Below are positions 33,432 to 42,210 of a DNA stretch of 64,000 nt, piece by piece (the stretch's first letter is position 1; each line of letters begins with the position of its first letter). The translations under genes and the position numbers were made by a program. The notes beneath the pieces were generated by a model that was given only the letters and a program-made list of their open reading frames with translations, did no database searches and was not told where the DNA came from. The stretch is from Vibrio mimicus (GTDB taxonomy: Bacteria; Pseudomonadota; Gammaproteobacteria; Enterobacterales; Vibrionaceae), in contig NZ_CP077426.1 in assembly GCF_019048845.1 (NCBI RefSeq), forward strand, positions 1,535,501-1,599,500, written 5' to 3'.

Positions 33432-36400
33432 ATGACTAGGTACCCATCATCAATGACCCAATCTCTGAACTTTGAACTTATTCGCGGCCATAACGAAAAA
33501 CTGGCGAATTTAGGTTGTCTCGCTGAACAAATTCTTCATCTTGACCCCGGCAGCGCCATAACCCGCTTACGTGGGTTCGCCGAAGAAGTGACCAAAGAGA
33601 TTTATACGATAGATGGGCTGCCTCGCTTGCCTCAAGCATCGTTTATGGAGTTACTCAAAAACGATGCGTTTATTGATGTCACAGAACCTCGCCTGCGTGA
33701 CCAACTCCACTTTCTGCGTATTGAAGGCAATGAGACGGCCCACGGCAGCCATGGTTCCTTGTCCAAAGCTTATGCTGCCTTGGGTACGGCGCATTCTTTG
33801 TCGCAATATTTGGCCATCAATTACTACGGTTTTCACGTCTCAGATCTCCAAGAGCTGCAATATCCAGAACAGCCCAATACGGCCTCTTTAACGCAAAAGC
33901 AGTTGGATAAGGTGCTTGAAGAGAACCTCAAGCAGCAAGAAGCCCTGTTGAAAGAGTTGGAAGCCGAACGGAAAAAGCGTGAAGCCGCAGAAAATAAAGC
34001 AGAACTGAGTGCAGAGGCACTCAAAACCGCCAGAGCCCGCAGTCAACAAACGGCCAACAGCTTACAGTGGGATGAAGAGACCACGCGCAAACGCTTGATT
34101 GATAGCCAGCTAGCCAAAGTCGGGTGGGACATCAACGATCGTGAAAAAGTGGGCATTGAAGTCGAAGTCGGTCATCAGCCGACCCCGACCGGTAAAGGCT
34201 ATGTCGATTACGTGCTGTGGGATGATGATGGTACACCGCTGGCCGTGGTTGAAGCCAAACGAGCGCGTGAAAGCATGCAAAAAGGGCGCGAGCAAGCGCG
34301 TTACTATGCCGAGGGCTTAGCCAAAGATCATCACTGCCCAACGCCTATCGTGTTTTACACCAACGGTTATGAAATCTGTATTTGGGATACCAAACAGTAC
34401 AACACCTATCGCCAAGTATTTGGATTTTATGAAAAAGAAAACCTGCAATTTCTTCAGTTCCAGCACAAATATAAAGATCCAAACCTAGAGCTGCGAAACT
34501 CTGACCCTGTGATTGCTGGCCGCCGATACCAGATTGAAGCCATTAAAGCGGTTACCAACCGCTTCCAAGAGCAACGCCGCAAAGCACTGATTGTGCAGGC
34601 AACGGGCACAGGCAAAACCCGAGTCTCTATCGCGCTGGTCAAACTGCTGCTCGAAGCGCGTTGGATCAAGCGCGTGCTGTTTTTATGCGACCGTAAAGAG
34701 CTGAGAACGCAAGGCGATGAAGCCTTCAAAGCGTACTTACCGACCGAGCCACGCTGCGTGATTGGTGAAAACAACCAAATCGACACCAACGCCAAAATTT
34801 ACGTGTCGACCTACCCGGGCATGATGAACCGCTTTACCCAGTTGGATGTCGGATTTTTTGACCTCATCATTGCCGACGAATCGCATCGCAGTATTTACAA
34901 TCGCTACCGCGATATTTTCGATTATTTTGATGCCATGCACGTAGGCCTTACTGCCACACCCGTGAAGTTTATTGCTCGTAACACCTACGATCTGTTTGAG
35001 TGTGAAAACGGCGACCCTACCTTCAACTTCGATTTGGCGGAAGCCATTTCCCATGAGCCGCGTTACCTCAACCCATTCCGTGTTAAAGAGTTCACCACGG
35101 AATTTCTGCGTGAAGGTATTCACTACAAAGATCTCAGCCCAGAGCAGCAGCGCCAGTTGGAAGAAGATCTCGGCGAAGAAGAAGCCAAAAACACCACCAT
35201 CAAGGGCAAAGACATAGGCAAAAAAATCTTCAGTGAAACCACCGATCTGGCGATTCTGGAAAACTTGATGGAAAACGGCATCAAAGACGCCACCCATTCA
35301 CTGGTGGGTAAAACCATCATCTTTGCGCAAAATCAGGCGCATGCTGAGCAACTGGAAAAACTGTTCTGCCAGCACTATCCGCAACACGGTGCCAAAGTGT
35401 GTAAAGTGATCCACAACAAGGTGGATCGCCCAGAAGCGCGCATTCAAGAATTCAAAGAAGGCAGTAACGATTTTCGCATCGCCATTTCGGTCGACATGCT
35501 CGACACCGGCATTGATGTACCGGAAATCGTCAACCTCGTGTTTGCTCGCCCAGTCAAATCTTGGGTGAAATTTTGGCAGATGATAGGTCGCGGCACACGC
35601 TTGTGCGCAAACCTGTTCGGCCCCGGCAAAGACAAAGAAGAATTTTTGATCTTCGATCACTACGGCAACTTCGCGTATTTTGAAGAAGAGTATGTCGAAG
35701 CCGATATTGGTCAAAGCCGATCCCTGCTGCAAACCGTGTTTGACGCGCGGTTGGCGTTAGTTGATGAAGCGCAAAAAAGAGTCAACATTGCCGCGTTTGA
35801 GCTCGCTTGCGCCCAATTGAAAGCGGATATTTGTGATCTGCCGGACGATGCCATCGCCGTGCGCCGAGAATTGCGCCACGTAAAACAGCTGCAAGAAACC
35901 GACATGCTGCTGGAAATGAACGGGGCCACTCGCCATTTATTGGCCAGCAAAATCTCGCCATTGATGAGCCAGCGCACCTTAAAAGACAAAGATGCCTCCA
36001 TGCTGGATCGCCTCATAGCCCAAATTCAAACCGCGCACCTTTCCGGTAGCGGCGAGATAGAAAACCTCAAAACCGAACTGATCCAACGCATGCAAAAACT
36101 GGCGGTGACCATCTCCCATGTGCGCAGCCAAAGCAATGAAATTGCCCTCGTACAAACCGCCCAGTATTGGGAAAACTTGTCGATAGAGAGCATGGAAAAC
36201 ACACGCAAAAACTTGCGCGGCATTATGAAGTACAAAAAAAGCGAAAGTACGCTTTACCAAACCACACCCGTAACCACCACCCAAGATGGCAATGTGATTG
36301 CCGAAAATCGCCCAGTTCGCATTGGTGATGATGAAGCCTTGGCATATCGCAAACGTTTGAAAGACATCTTGGACGCCATGCTAGCAACCGATCCTGTACT

Positions 36401-36806
36401 GCAAAAAATCCATCAAAATCAGCCAGTCACACCAGAAGAGTTAAAATCGCTGACATCTACCGTATTAACTCAGCACCCCGGTGTCAGCATCGAGGCCTTG
36501 AACGCGTTTTACGGCCGCACTCAAGAAGAGCTAGGGGAAACACTTGTGCAACTGGTGGGGTTAGATCCGGTTGCCGTGAGCGAGTTGTTTACCGCCTTTA
36601 TTCAAGCCAACCCACTTACGTGGAAGCAAACTCGGTTTATCAACCAACTCAACCTTGTGATATGCCAACGCGGCCGCATCAAAATGGAGGAGCTGTATGA
36701 AGGCCCATTTGAAAAGCTGACCGATGGCGAAGGGCTTGATATTTTCTCGGATGCCAATGCCGAGCAAGTACAAGCACTTATCCAGCCTTTCTTATTACCA
36801 AATTGA
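33432..36806 (+). CDS. hsdR: Type I restriction endonuclease, R subunit (EcoEI-like)
   Basis: 1124 residues. An N-terminal DUF4145-like part (about 15-135) and a charged coiled coil (about 155-205) precede the nuclease region with the PD-ExK-type VDYVLWDDDGTPLAVVEAK (about 258). The SF2 motor follows: VQATGTGKTRVSIAL (about 388), DESH in LIIADESHRSIYNRY (about 478), GLTATP, and the QMIGRGTR motif (about 717). A C-terminal EcoEI-type domain closes the protein. It translocates and cuts unmodified DNA with HsdM/HsdS. The start is uncertain: ATG 33432 and ATG 33453 both follow a GGTACCCA copy. Confidence 0.92.
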   Translation: MTRYPSSMTQSLNFELIRGHNEKLANLGCLAEQILHLDPGSAITRLRGFAEEVTKEIYTIDGLPRLPQASFMELLKNDAFIDVTEPRLRDQLHFLRIEGNETAHGSHGSLSKAYAALGTAHSLSQYLAINYYGFHVSDLQELQYPEQPNTASLTQKQLDKVLEENLKQQEALLKELEAERKKREAAENKAELSAEALKTARARSQQTANSLQWDEETTRKRLIDSQLAKVGWDINDREKVGIEVEVGHQPTPTGKGYVDYVLWDDDGTPLAVVEAKRARESMQKGREQARYYAEGLAKDHHCPTPIVFYTNGYEICIWDTKQYNTYRQVFGFYEKENLQFLQFQHKYKDPNLELRNSDPVIAGRRYQIEAIKAVTNRFQEQRRKALIVQATGTGKTRVSIALVKLLLEARWIKRVLFLCDRKELRTQGDEAFKAYLPTEPRCVIGENNQIDTNAKIYVSTYPGMMNRFTQLDVGFFDLIIADESHRSIYNRYRDIFDYFDAMHVGLTATPVKFIARNTYDLFECENGDPTFNFDLAEAISHEPRYLNPFRVKEFTTEFLREGIHYKDLSPEQQRQLEEDLGEEEAKNTTIKGKDIGKKIFSETTDLAILENLMENGIKDATHSLVGKTIIFAQNQAHAEQLEKLFCQHYPQHGAKVCKVIHNKVDRPEARIQEFKEGSNDFRIAISVDMLDTGIDVPEIVNLVFARPVKSWVKFWQMIGRGTRLCANLFGPGKDKEEFLIFDHYGNFAYFEEEYVEADIGQSRSLLQTVFDARLALVDEAQKRVNIAAFELACAQLKADICDLPDDAIAVRRELRHVKQLQETDMLLEMNGATRHLLASKISPLMSQRTLKDKDASMLDRLIAQIQTAHLSGSGEIENLKTELIQRMQKLAVTISHVRSQSNEIALVQTAQYWENLSIESMENTRKNLRGIMKYKKSESTLYQTTPVTTTQDGNVIAENRPVRIGDDEALAYRKRLKDILDAMLATDPVLQKIHQNQPVTPEELKSLTSTVLTQHPGVSIEALNAFYGRTQEELGETLVQLVGLDPVAVSELFTAFIQANPLTWKQTRFINQLNLVICQRGRIKMEELYEGPFEKLTDGEGLDIFSDANAEQVQALIQPFLLPN

Positions 36807-36964
36807 GATTGAGCGAACCAAGAGTGATTGAGTGCTGAGAAACTGACCAGTTAAGGGTTTTTATAAGGTTACGCACCGAGCTTTACAGGGTAAAATCGCG
36901 CCCAATTTAGAGAACATTTTTTGATGGCGTGTAAGCACCACTGAGCACGCCTTTTCTATTTCAA

Positions 36965-36990
36965 CCGACCGCCAGCATTTTAGGCGGTCG
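36965..36990 (+). promoter_or_regulatory. Hairpin in the hsdM leader
   Basis: Perfect 8-bp inverted repeat CGACCGCC / GGCGGTCG with a 10-nt loop, ending 21 nt before the hsdM ATG and lacking a T run. It may be an operator or a leader hairpin that tunes methylase expression; the 205-nt gap after hsdR probably carries a separate hsdM promoter. Confidence 0.45.
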
Positions 36991-37011
36991 AACGCCAATA
37001 AAGAGACCAGC

Positions 37012-38550
37012 ATGTTAACAGGCCAACTGAGAAACGATATCGACAAACTATGGGAAAAGTTTTGGACGGGTGGCGTGACCAACCCCCTAGTGGTGATTGA
37101 GCAAATCAGCTACCTGATGTTTGCCCGCATGTTAGATATGCAAGAAACCGCCGCCGAGCGTAAAGCCAAGCGCACCGGTCTGCCGTTTCAAAGCCAGTTT
37201 CCTGCAACGCCAGAAGGGCAGTTACTGCGTTGGCAAAACTTTAACCATATGTCGGGCGCGGAACTCTTGCCGCACCTACGCAATAACGTATTCCCACACT
37301 TTGCCAAGGTGGAGCTGAACGGCTCAGACATTGCCCATTTTATGGCCGATGCCGATGTGGAAGTGCGCAGTGAATCGGTACTGCGTGCCGCGGTAGATAT
37401 GGTCAACGACCTACCGTTGGATAAAAGCGATGTGAAAGGGGACATCTACGAATACCTGCTGAGTAAACTCTCCTCCGCCGGCATTAATGGCCAGTTCCGA
37501 ACTCCGCGCCACATCATTGATATGATGGTGGAGATGCTCGATGTTCAGCCGACCGATGTGATTTGTGATCCTGCCTGTGGTACGGCAGGCTTCCTGTCAC
37601 GCTCCATGGAATACCTCACGCGCACCCACACCAGTGCGGAAAGTATTTACCAAGATGAAGACGGTAACCCCGTGTACACCGGTGATTTGCTGCACGAGTA
37701 CCAAGACCACATCAACACCAAGATGTTCTGGGGTTTTGATTTTGATAACACCATGCTGCGCGTCTCGGCGATGAACATGCTGCTGCATGGGGTGAGTGCG
37801 GCCAACATCACTTACCAAGACAGCCTCAATAAAAGCTTTTTAGGTCAGCCGCAGGAAGAGAACTTCTTCGATAAAATTCTCGCCAACCCGCCGTTTAAAG
37901 GCAGTTTGGATGAGCAATCGGTCAACCCGAAAGTATTGTCGATGGTCAAAACCAAGAAAACCGAGCTGCTGTTTGTTGCGCTTATCCTGCGCATGCTCAA
38001 ACTCGGCGGCCGCAGCGCAACCATAGTGCCGGATGGTGTGTTATTCGGTAGCTCTAGCGCCCACCAAGATCTGCGTAAAACCTTGATTGATCACAACCAA
38101 CTGGAAGCGATGATTTCGCTGCCCAGCGGTGTGTTTAAACCCTATGCTGGGGTTTCGACCGGTATTTTGATTTTCACCAAAGGCGGCAGCACCGATAACG
38201 TTTTGTTCTACGACATGACCGCCGATGGTTACTCGTTAGATGACAAGCGCAACCCAATCAAAGATAACGATATTCCCGATGCACTGGCCAAATGGAAGCG
38301 CTACAACGCGCTGTACCAAGCCAACGATCTACAAGCGCTAAAAGCGGAATTTGGCGACAAAACCCAAAAAGCCTTTATGGTTTCAGCTGAAGACATCAAA
38401 GCGCAGAAATACGATCTTTCCATCAACCGCTACAAAGAAGTGGTCTATCAAGAAGAAAGCTATGAAGACCCGAAAGTGATTCTGGCTAAACTCAAAGCGC
38501 TGGAAAATGAAATCCTCAGCGATCTGAATGAGCTGGAGGGGATGCTATGA
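37012..38550 (+). CDS. hsdM: Type I DNA adenine methyltransferase, M subunit
   Basis: 512 residues. An N-terminal HsdM helical domain (LRNDIDKLWEKFW) is followed by the N6-adenine methylase domain. SAM-binding motif I is DPACGTAGFL (about 187) and the catalytic motif is NPPF (about 290, LANPPFKGSLDEQ). It methylates adenine in the site chosen by HsdS and is required for the restriction complex. Its last codons overlap hsdS by 4 nt (ATGA). Confidence 0.95.
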   Translation: MLTGQLRNDIDKLWEKFWTGGVTNPLVVIEQISYLMFARMLDMQETAAERKAKRTGLPFQSQFPATPEGQLLRWQNFNHMSGAELLPHLRNNVFPHFAKVELNGSDIAHFMADADVEVRSESVLRAAVDMVNDLPLDKSDVKGDIYEYLLSKLSSAGINGQFRTPRHIIDMMVEMLDVQPTDVICDPACGTAGFLSRSMEYLTRTHTSAESIYQDEDGNPVYTGDLLHEYQDHINTKMFWGFDFDNTMLRVSAMNMLLHGVSAANITYQDSLNKSFLGQPQEENFFDKILANPPFKGSLDEQSVNPKVLSMVKTKKTELLFVALILRMLKLGGRSATIVPDGVLFGSSSAHQDLRKTLIDHNQLEAMISLPSGVFKPYAGVSTGILIFTKGGSTDNVLFYDMTADGYSLDDKRNPIKDNDIPDALAKWKRYNALYQANDLQALKAEFGDKTQKAFMVSAEDIKAQKYDLSINRYKEVVYQEESYEDPKVILAKLKALENEILSDLNELEGML

Positions 38551-39719
38551 GTTGGCCGATGGTTAAGCTAGGTGACCTATTTAAGATTACGTCGGGAGGT
38601 ACCCCATCTCGCAAAAAGTCAGAATATTACGATGGTGGAGATATCCACTGGGTAAAAACTGGAGATCTCCATAATAAGTATGTTCGTTCGGCTAGCGAGT
38701 TTATTACACAAGAGGGCTTGGCTAGTTCTTCTGCTAGACTTTACCCAAAAGGTACGGTGCTGGTTGCAATGTATGGTGCAACGATAGGGGCTTGCTCTAT
38801 TCTTGATATTGAAGCTGCAACTAATCAAGCATGTGCTGCATTCACTCCTACTGAGAAAGTTGATCCTGTCTTTTTGTATTACTTGCTGAAACATAGCAAA
38901 CCAGCTTTTGTCAAAGCAGGTTCAGGCGGTGCGCAACCTAACATTTCAGGTACCTTTCTTAAGAATTTTGAAATCCCACTCCCACCACTAGAAGAACAAA
39001 AACGCATTGCGGCGATTTTGGATAAAGCCGATGCGATTCGTCAAAAACGCAAGCAAGCCATAGCCCTAGCCGACGAGTTCCTGCGCAGCGTGTTTTTGGA
39101 GATGTTTGGTGATCCGGTGACCAATCCGAAAGGGTGGGAGGTGAAGGAAGTTTCAACGGTATGCACTGAAATTGTTGACTGTGTAAACAGAACTGCACCG
39201 ACAGTTGACTATGAAACGCCTTACAAAATGATACGAACGACAAATGTCCGAGATAAAAAAATAAATTTATCGGAGACCAGATACGTTGAATTTGAAACTT
39301 ACAAAACATGGGTAAGGCGACTAAAACCTCAGAAAGGTGATTTAATATTCACGAGAGAGGCTCCAGCCGGAGAAGCAGGAGTGATAGAGACCGATGATTT
39401 TATATTCCTTGGTCAAAGAACTATGCACTTTAGGCCAAACCAAACTTTAATCCACCCTGTTTTTTTATTGCATGAACTCACGGCATCGGGTGTAAAAAGG
39501 CAAATCGTAAAATTAAGTGCTGGATCGACTGTCACACACTTGTCAGTACCAGAATGTAAAAAGTTCTTGATCCGAGTACCAAACATTGAAAAGCAACTTT
39601 CTTTCGTTAAGCTCGCAAGAGAGTTAGAAAAACAGATAAACAGAAGTTCCGAATTCTTCCGTGAGAGTGAAGTCTTTTTCAACGCTCTCTCCCAAAAAGC
39701 CTTTTCCGGCCAACTCTAA
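38547..39719 (+). CDS. hsdS: Type I specificity subunit
   Basis: 390 residues with two target recognition domains (about 1-145 and 190-350) separated by a conserved helical spacer (about 148-190, PPLEEQKRIAAILDKADAIR). The first domain carries KITSGGTPSRKKSEYY, and the second QKGDLIFTREAPAGEAG. The DNA of both recognition domains is much richer in A+T than the spacer and hsdM, the usual mark of domain exchange. The recognised sequence cannot be read from the protein. Confidence 0.93.
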   Translation: MSWPMVKLGDLFKITSGGTPSRKKSEYYDGGDIHWVKTGDLHNKYVRSASEFITQEGLASSSARLYPKGTVLVAMYGATIGACSILDIEAATNQACAAFTPTEKVDPVFLYYLLKHSKPAFVKAGSGGAQPNISGTFLKNFEIPLPPLEEQKRIAAILDKADAIRQKRKQAIALADEFLRSVFLEMFGDPVTNPKGWEVKEVSTVCTEIVDCVNRTAPTVDYETPYKMIRTTNVRDKKINLSETRYVEFETYKTWVRRLKPQKGDLIFTREAPAGEAGVIETDDFIFLGQRTMHFRPNQTLIHPVFLLHELTASGVKRQIVKLSAGSTVTHLSVPECKKFLIRVPNIEKQLSFVKLARELEKQINRSSEFFRESEVFFNALSQKAFSGQL

Positions 39720-39743
39720 ACTAAGAACACCAGACTCACACCC

Positions 39744-39773
39744 TCTGCGCCTTGGCATTCACCAAAGCGCAGG
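39744..39773. terminator. Hairpin between convergent hsdS and carboxypeptidase genes
   Basis: CTGCGC / GCGCAG plus inner TTGG / CCAA, loop CATTCA. There is no clear T run, so it is only a probable terminator. Confidence 0.5.
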
Positions 39774-39794
39774 GGAAAGTGGAAGCTGTTCTTA

Positions 39795-41279
39795 TTAGGC
39801 TAGGTAACGTTGAGTCAGGTGAGCTTTGAAAAACTCTGGGTTTAAACGCTCACCCGTAGCCTGAGTGACTAACTCATCAGTGGTCAGCGTAGAGCCTTTC
39901 GACCAAATATTCTCAGACAACCAAGAGAATATTGGTGAGAGATCGCCGCGGCGAATCGCGCCATCCACATCCACGGTTTTCTTCATCGCCGCCATAAATT
40001 GCGCCGCGTACATGGCACCTAAGGTGTAGCTTGGGAAGTAACCAAAGCTGCCATCGGTCCAGTGAATATCCTGCATACACCCATTTTGGTCGTTGCCTTT
40101 GGTGCTTAGGCCTAAGTAAGCATGCATTTTTTGATCCCAAAGTTCTGGCACATCAGTGTGTTTGATCTTGCCGTTCATCAAATCTCGTTCGATTTCAAAA
40201 CGCAGGATCACATGGGCTGGGTAGGTGAGCTCATCCGCATCGACGCGGATAAAATCTTTCTGCACGCGCGTGTAAAGTTTTTGAATGTTTTCCACTCGGA
40301 AGACCGGATCATTCATCGCCGAAAAATGTTTGCCTGCCAGTTCGGCGAGGTGAGCAATAAACGCAGGGCTACGACCCACTTGCATCTCAAAGAACAGAGA
40401 TTGTGATTCATGAATGCCCATTGAACGCGCTTCGCCAGCCGGAGTGCCGGCCAAATGCTTAGGTAAACCTTGCTCGTAACGCGCATGGCCAGTTTCATGC
40501 ACAATGCCCATCAGCGATTGCACAAACTCACTTTCGTTGTAGCGCGTGGTAATGCGCACATCACTTGGCACGCCGCCACAGAAGGGGTGCACACTTTCAT
40601 CAAGTCGGCCGTGGTTAAAATCAAATTGCAGCAGCTTCATCACATCCAGCCCCAGCGCTTTTTGGTTTTCAGCAGGATAGTGGCCTTTGGGGGCGATAAA
40701 GCTTTCGCTACTCTGTTTTTCAATCACCACGTCAATTAAATTGGGTAGCCAAGTTTTGACATCACTAAATACGCGATTGAGCTGTTCAGTTGTCGTGCCC
40801 GGCTCGTACAGCTCCAGCATCGCATCGTAAGGGGTTTTCCCGGTTGCTTCGGCACGAATTTGCGCTTCTTCTTGAGAAAGTTTGACCACTTCCGCCCAGT
40901 TTTTCTCAAAACCGGCCCAATCATTATTTTTGCGTTGGCTGCGCCAAGCGTGTTCACATTTGGAGCCGGCTAGGGATTGAGCTTCGACTAAGGCTTCTGG
41001 CAGAACCGTTGCTTGTTGCCATTGGCGTTTCATTTCGCGCAGGGTGGCTTGCTGCTCGGTATTGAGCGTTTCGCTTTCTGCTTGCGCAAACCAATCAGCC
41101 AACTGTGGCTGAGTCATTAAACCGTGAATATGCACAGAAAGTTCAGCCATGGCTTGCGAGCGCGCTTCAGCGCCGCCACTGGGCATGACGGCGGCTTGAT
41201 CCCAGCCGACAATAGATGACAAATGATTGAAGTTAGAAATTTTTTTAGAATGTTTTACTAATTTATTGAATGCATTCAT
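39795..41279 (-). CDS. M32 metallocarboxypeptidase (Taq type)
   Basis: 494 residues from ATG 41279 with GGAAGG upstream. The zinc motif HETGH lies in GIVHETGHARYEQGLP (about residue 264), with the third ligand Glu about 30 residues later in MGIHESQSLF. The DPR-like DVRITTRYNE and the C-terminal IHWTDGSFGYFPSYTLG are family hallmarks. It releases C-terminal amino acids in the cytoplasm. From memory the V. cholerae orthologue also adjoins hcp of auxiliary T6SS cluster 1. Confidence 0.93.
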   Translation of the reverse strand: MNAFNKLVKHSKKISNFNHLSSIVGWDQAAVMPSGGAEARSQAMAELSVHIHGLMTQPQLADWFAQAESETLNTEQQATLREMKRQWQQATVLPEALVEAQSLAGSKCEHAWRSQRKNNDWAGFEKNWAEVVKLSQEEAQIRAEATGKTPYDAMLELYEPGTTTEQLNRVFSDVKTWLPNLIDVVIEKQSSESFIAPKGHYPAENQKALGLDVMKLLQFDFNHGRLDESVHPFCGGVPSDVRITTRYNESEFVQSLMGIVHETGHARYEQGLPKHLAGTPAGEARSMGIHESQSLFFEMQVGRSPAFIAHLAELAGKHFSAMNDPVFRVENIQKLYTRVQKDFIRVDADELTYPAHVILRFEIERDLMNGKIKHTDVPELWDQKMHAYLGLSTKGNDQNGCMQDIHWTDGSFGYFPSYTLGAMYAAQFMAAMKKTVDVDGAIRRGDLSPIFSWLSENIWSKGSTLTTDELVTQATGERLNPEFFKAHLTQRYLA

Positions 41280-41473
41280 GGAAATAGCCTTCCGTGACGT
41301 TAAATGAAAGCGAAGTGTATCAATCAGGAAGCCCATAACCAAGTGATGAGAAGCGCGTTTTTTCATCAAGAGGATTTTTGCCCGCCAAGCAAGATCTTGC
41401 TCAAACACAGGCAGGTTTTTGCTTTATTGATGGAGATAATTGGATAACACATTGATTTATAATGGCAAGCAAG

Positions 41474-41490
41474 TTGGCATCGACCTTGCT
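41474..41490 (+). promoter_or_regulatory. Sigma-54 promoter of hcp
   Basis: TTGGCATCGACCTTGCT has GG (41476-41477) and GC (41488-41489) exactly 10 nt apart, matching the -24/-12 consensus. It lies about 75 nt before the hcp ATG. In V. cholerae, hcp operons depend on RpoN and the activator VasH. Confidence 0.8.
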
Positions 41491-41564
41491 CTTTCTATGG
41501 CGACCGTGCGCTTAGCGCGTTAACGCTTTCATTTATTTAATGATTTTTTAGAAAGGAAATAGCC

Positions 41565-42083
41565 ATGCCAACTCCATGTTATATCTCTATCGAAGGCCAA
41601 ACTCAGGGTCTTATCACTGCAGGTGCATGTACTGCTGACTCTATCGGCGATTCATTCGTTGAGGGCCACGAAGATGAGATGCTGGTTCAGCAGTTTGACC
41701 ACGTCGTGACTGTTCCGACTGACCCACAATCTGGTCAGCCTTCAGGCCAACGTGTGCACAAGCCATTCAAATTCACTGTGGCGCTGAACAAAGCGGTTCC
41801 TCTACTGTACAACGCACTGTCTTCAGGTGAGAAGCTGAAAACCGTTGAGCTGAAATGGTACCGCACGTCTATCGAAGGCAAACAAGAAAACTTCTTCACC
41901 ACTAAGCTGGAAAACGCGTCTATCGTGGACATCCACTGTGAAATGCCACACTGCCAAGACCCAGCAAAATCTGATTTCACTCAGAATGTGACTGTGTCTC
42001 TGTCTTACCGCAAAATCACTTGGGACCACGTTAACGCGGGTACTTCAGGTGCGGATGACTGGCGTAAGCCAATCGAAGCGTAA
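41565..42083 (+). CDS. hcp: T6SS tube protein Hcp
   Basis: 172 residues, matching the V. cholerae Hcp that I recall (MPTPCYISIEGQTQGLITAG, then SFVEGHEDEMLVQQFDHVV). Hcp forms hexameric rings that stack into the inner tube and is both secreted and a carrier for effectors. GAAAGGAAATAGCC gives a strong ribosome binding site. It is driven by a sigma-54 promoter and followed by two hairpins before vgrG, which should keep Hcp more abundant than VgrG. Confidence 0.97.
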   Translation: MPTPCYISIEGQTQGLITAGACTADSIGDSFVEGHEDEMLVQQFDHVVTVPTDPQSGQPSGQRVHKPFKFTVALNKAVPLLYNALSSGEKLKTVELKWYRTSIEGKQENFFTTKLENASIVDIHCEMPHCQDPAKSDFTQNVTVSLSYRKITWDHVNAGTSGADDWRKPIEA

Positions 42084-42101
42084 TTTACGCTCCGAGAATG
42101 T

Positions 42102-42178
42102 CGCTCACCTTCGGGTGGGCGATTGTAAACCTTAAACCCAGAGTATCGTTTGATGCGGTATTGTGGGTTTAAGGTTTT
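42102..42178 (+). terminator. Two hairpins between hcp and vgrG
   Basis: First hairpin CGCTCACC-TTCG-GGTGGGCG at 42102-42121. The second is a perfect 14-bp stem AAACCTTAAACCCA (42127-42140) / TGGGTTTAAGGTTT (42164-42177) followed by T. They are likely a partial terminator or mRNA-stabilising 3' end for the hcp message. Confidence 0.6.
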
Positions 42179-42210
42179 GCCATTTTTAATGTAGGGGAAG
42201 GAAAGGCAGG

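Noticed and set aside
33432..39719. Phage or other defence island around the type I system
   Set aside because: No integrase, transposase, toxin-antitoxin or second defence gene is adjacent.
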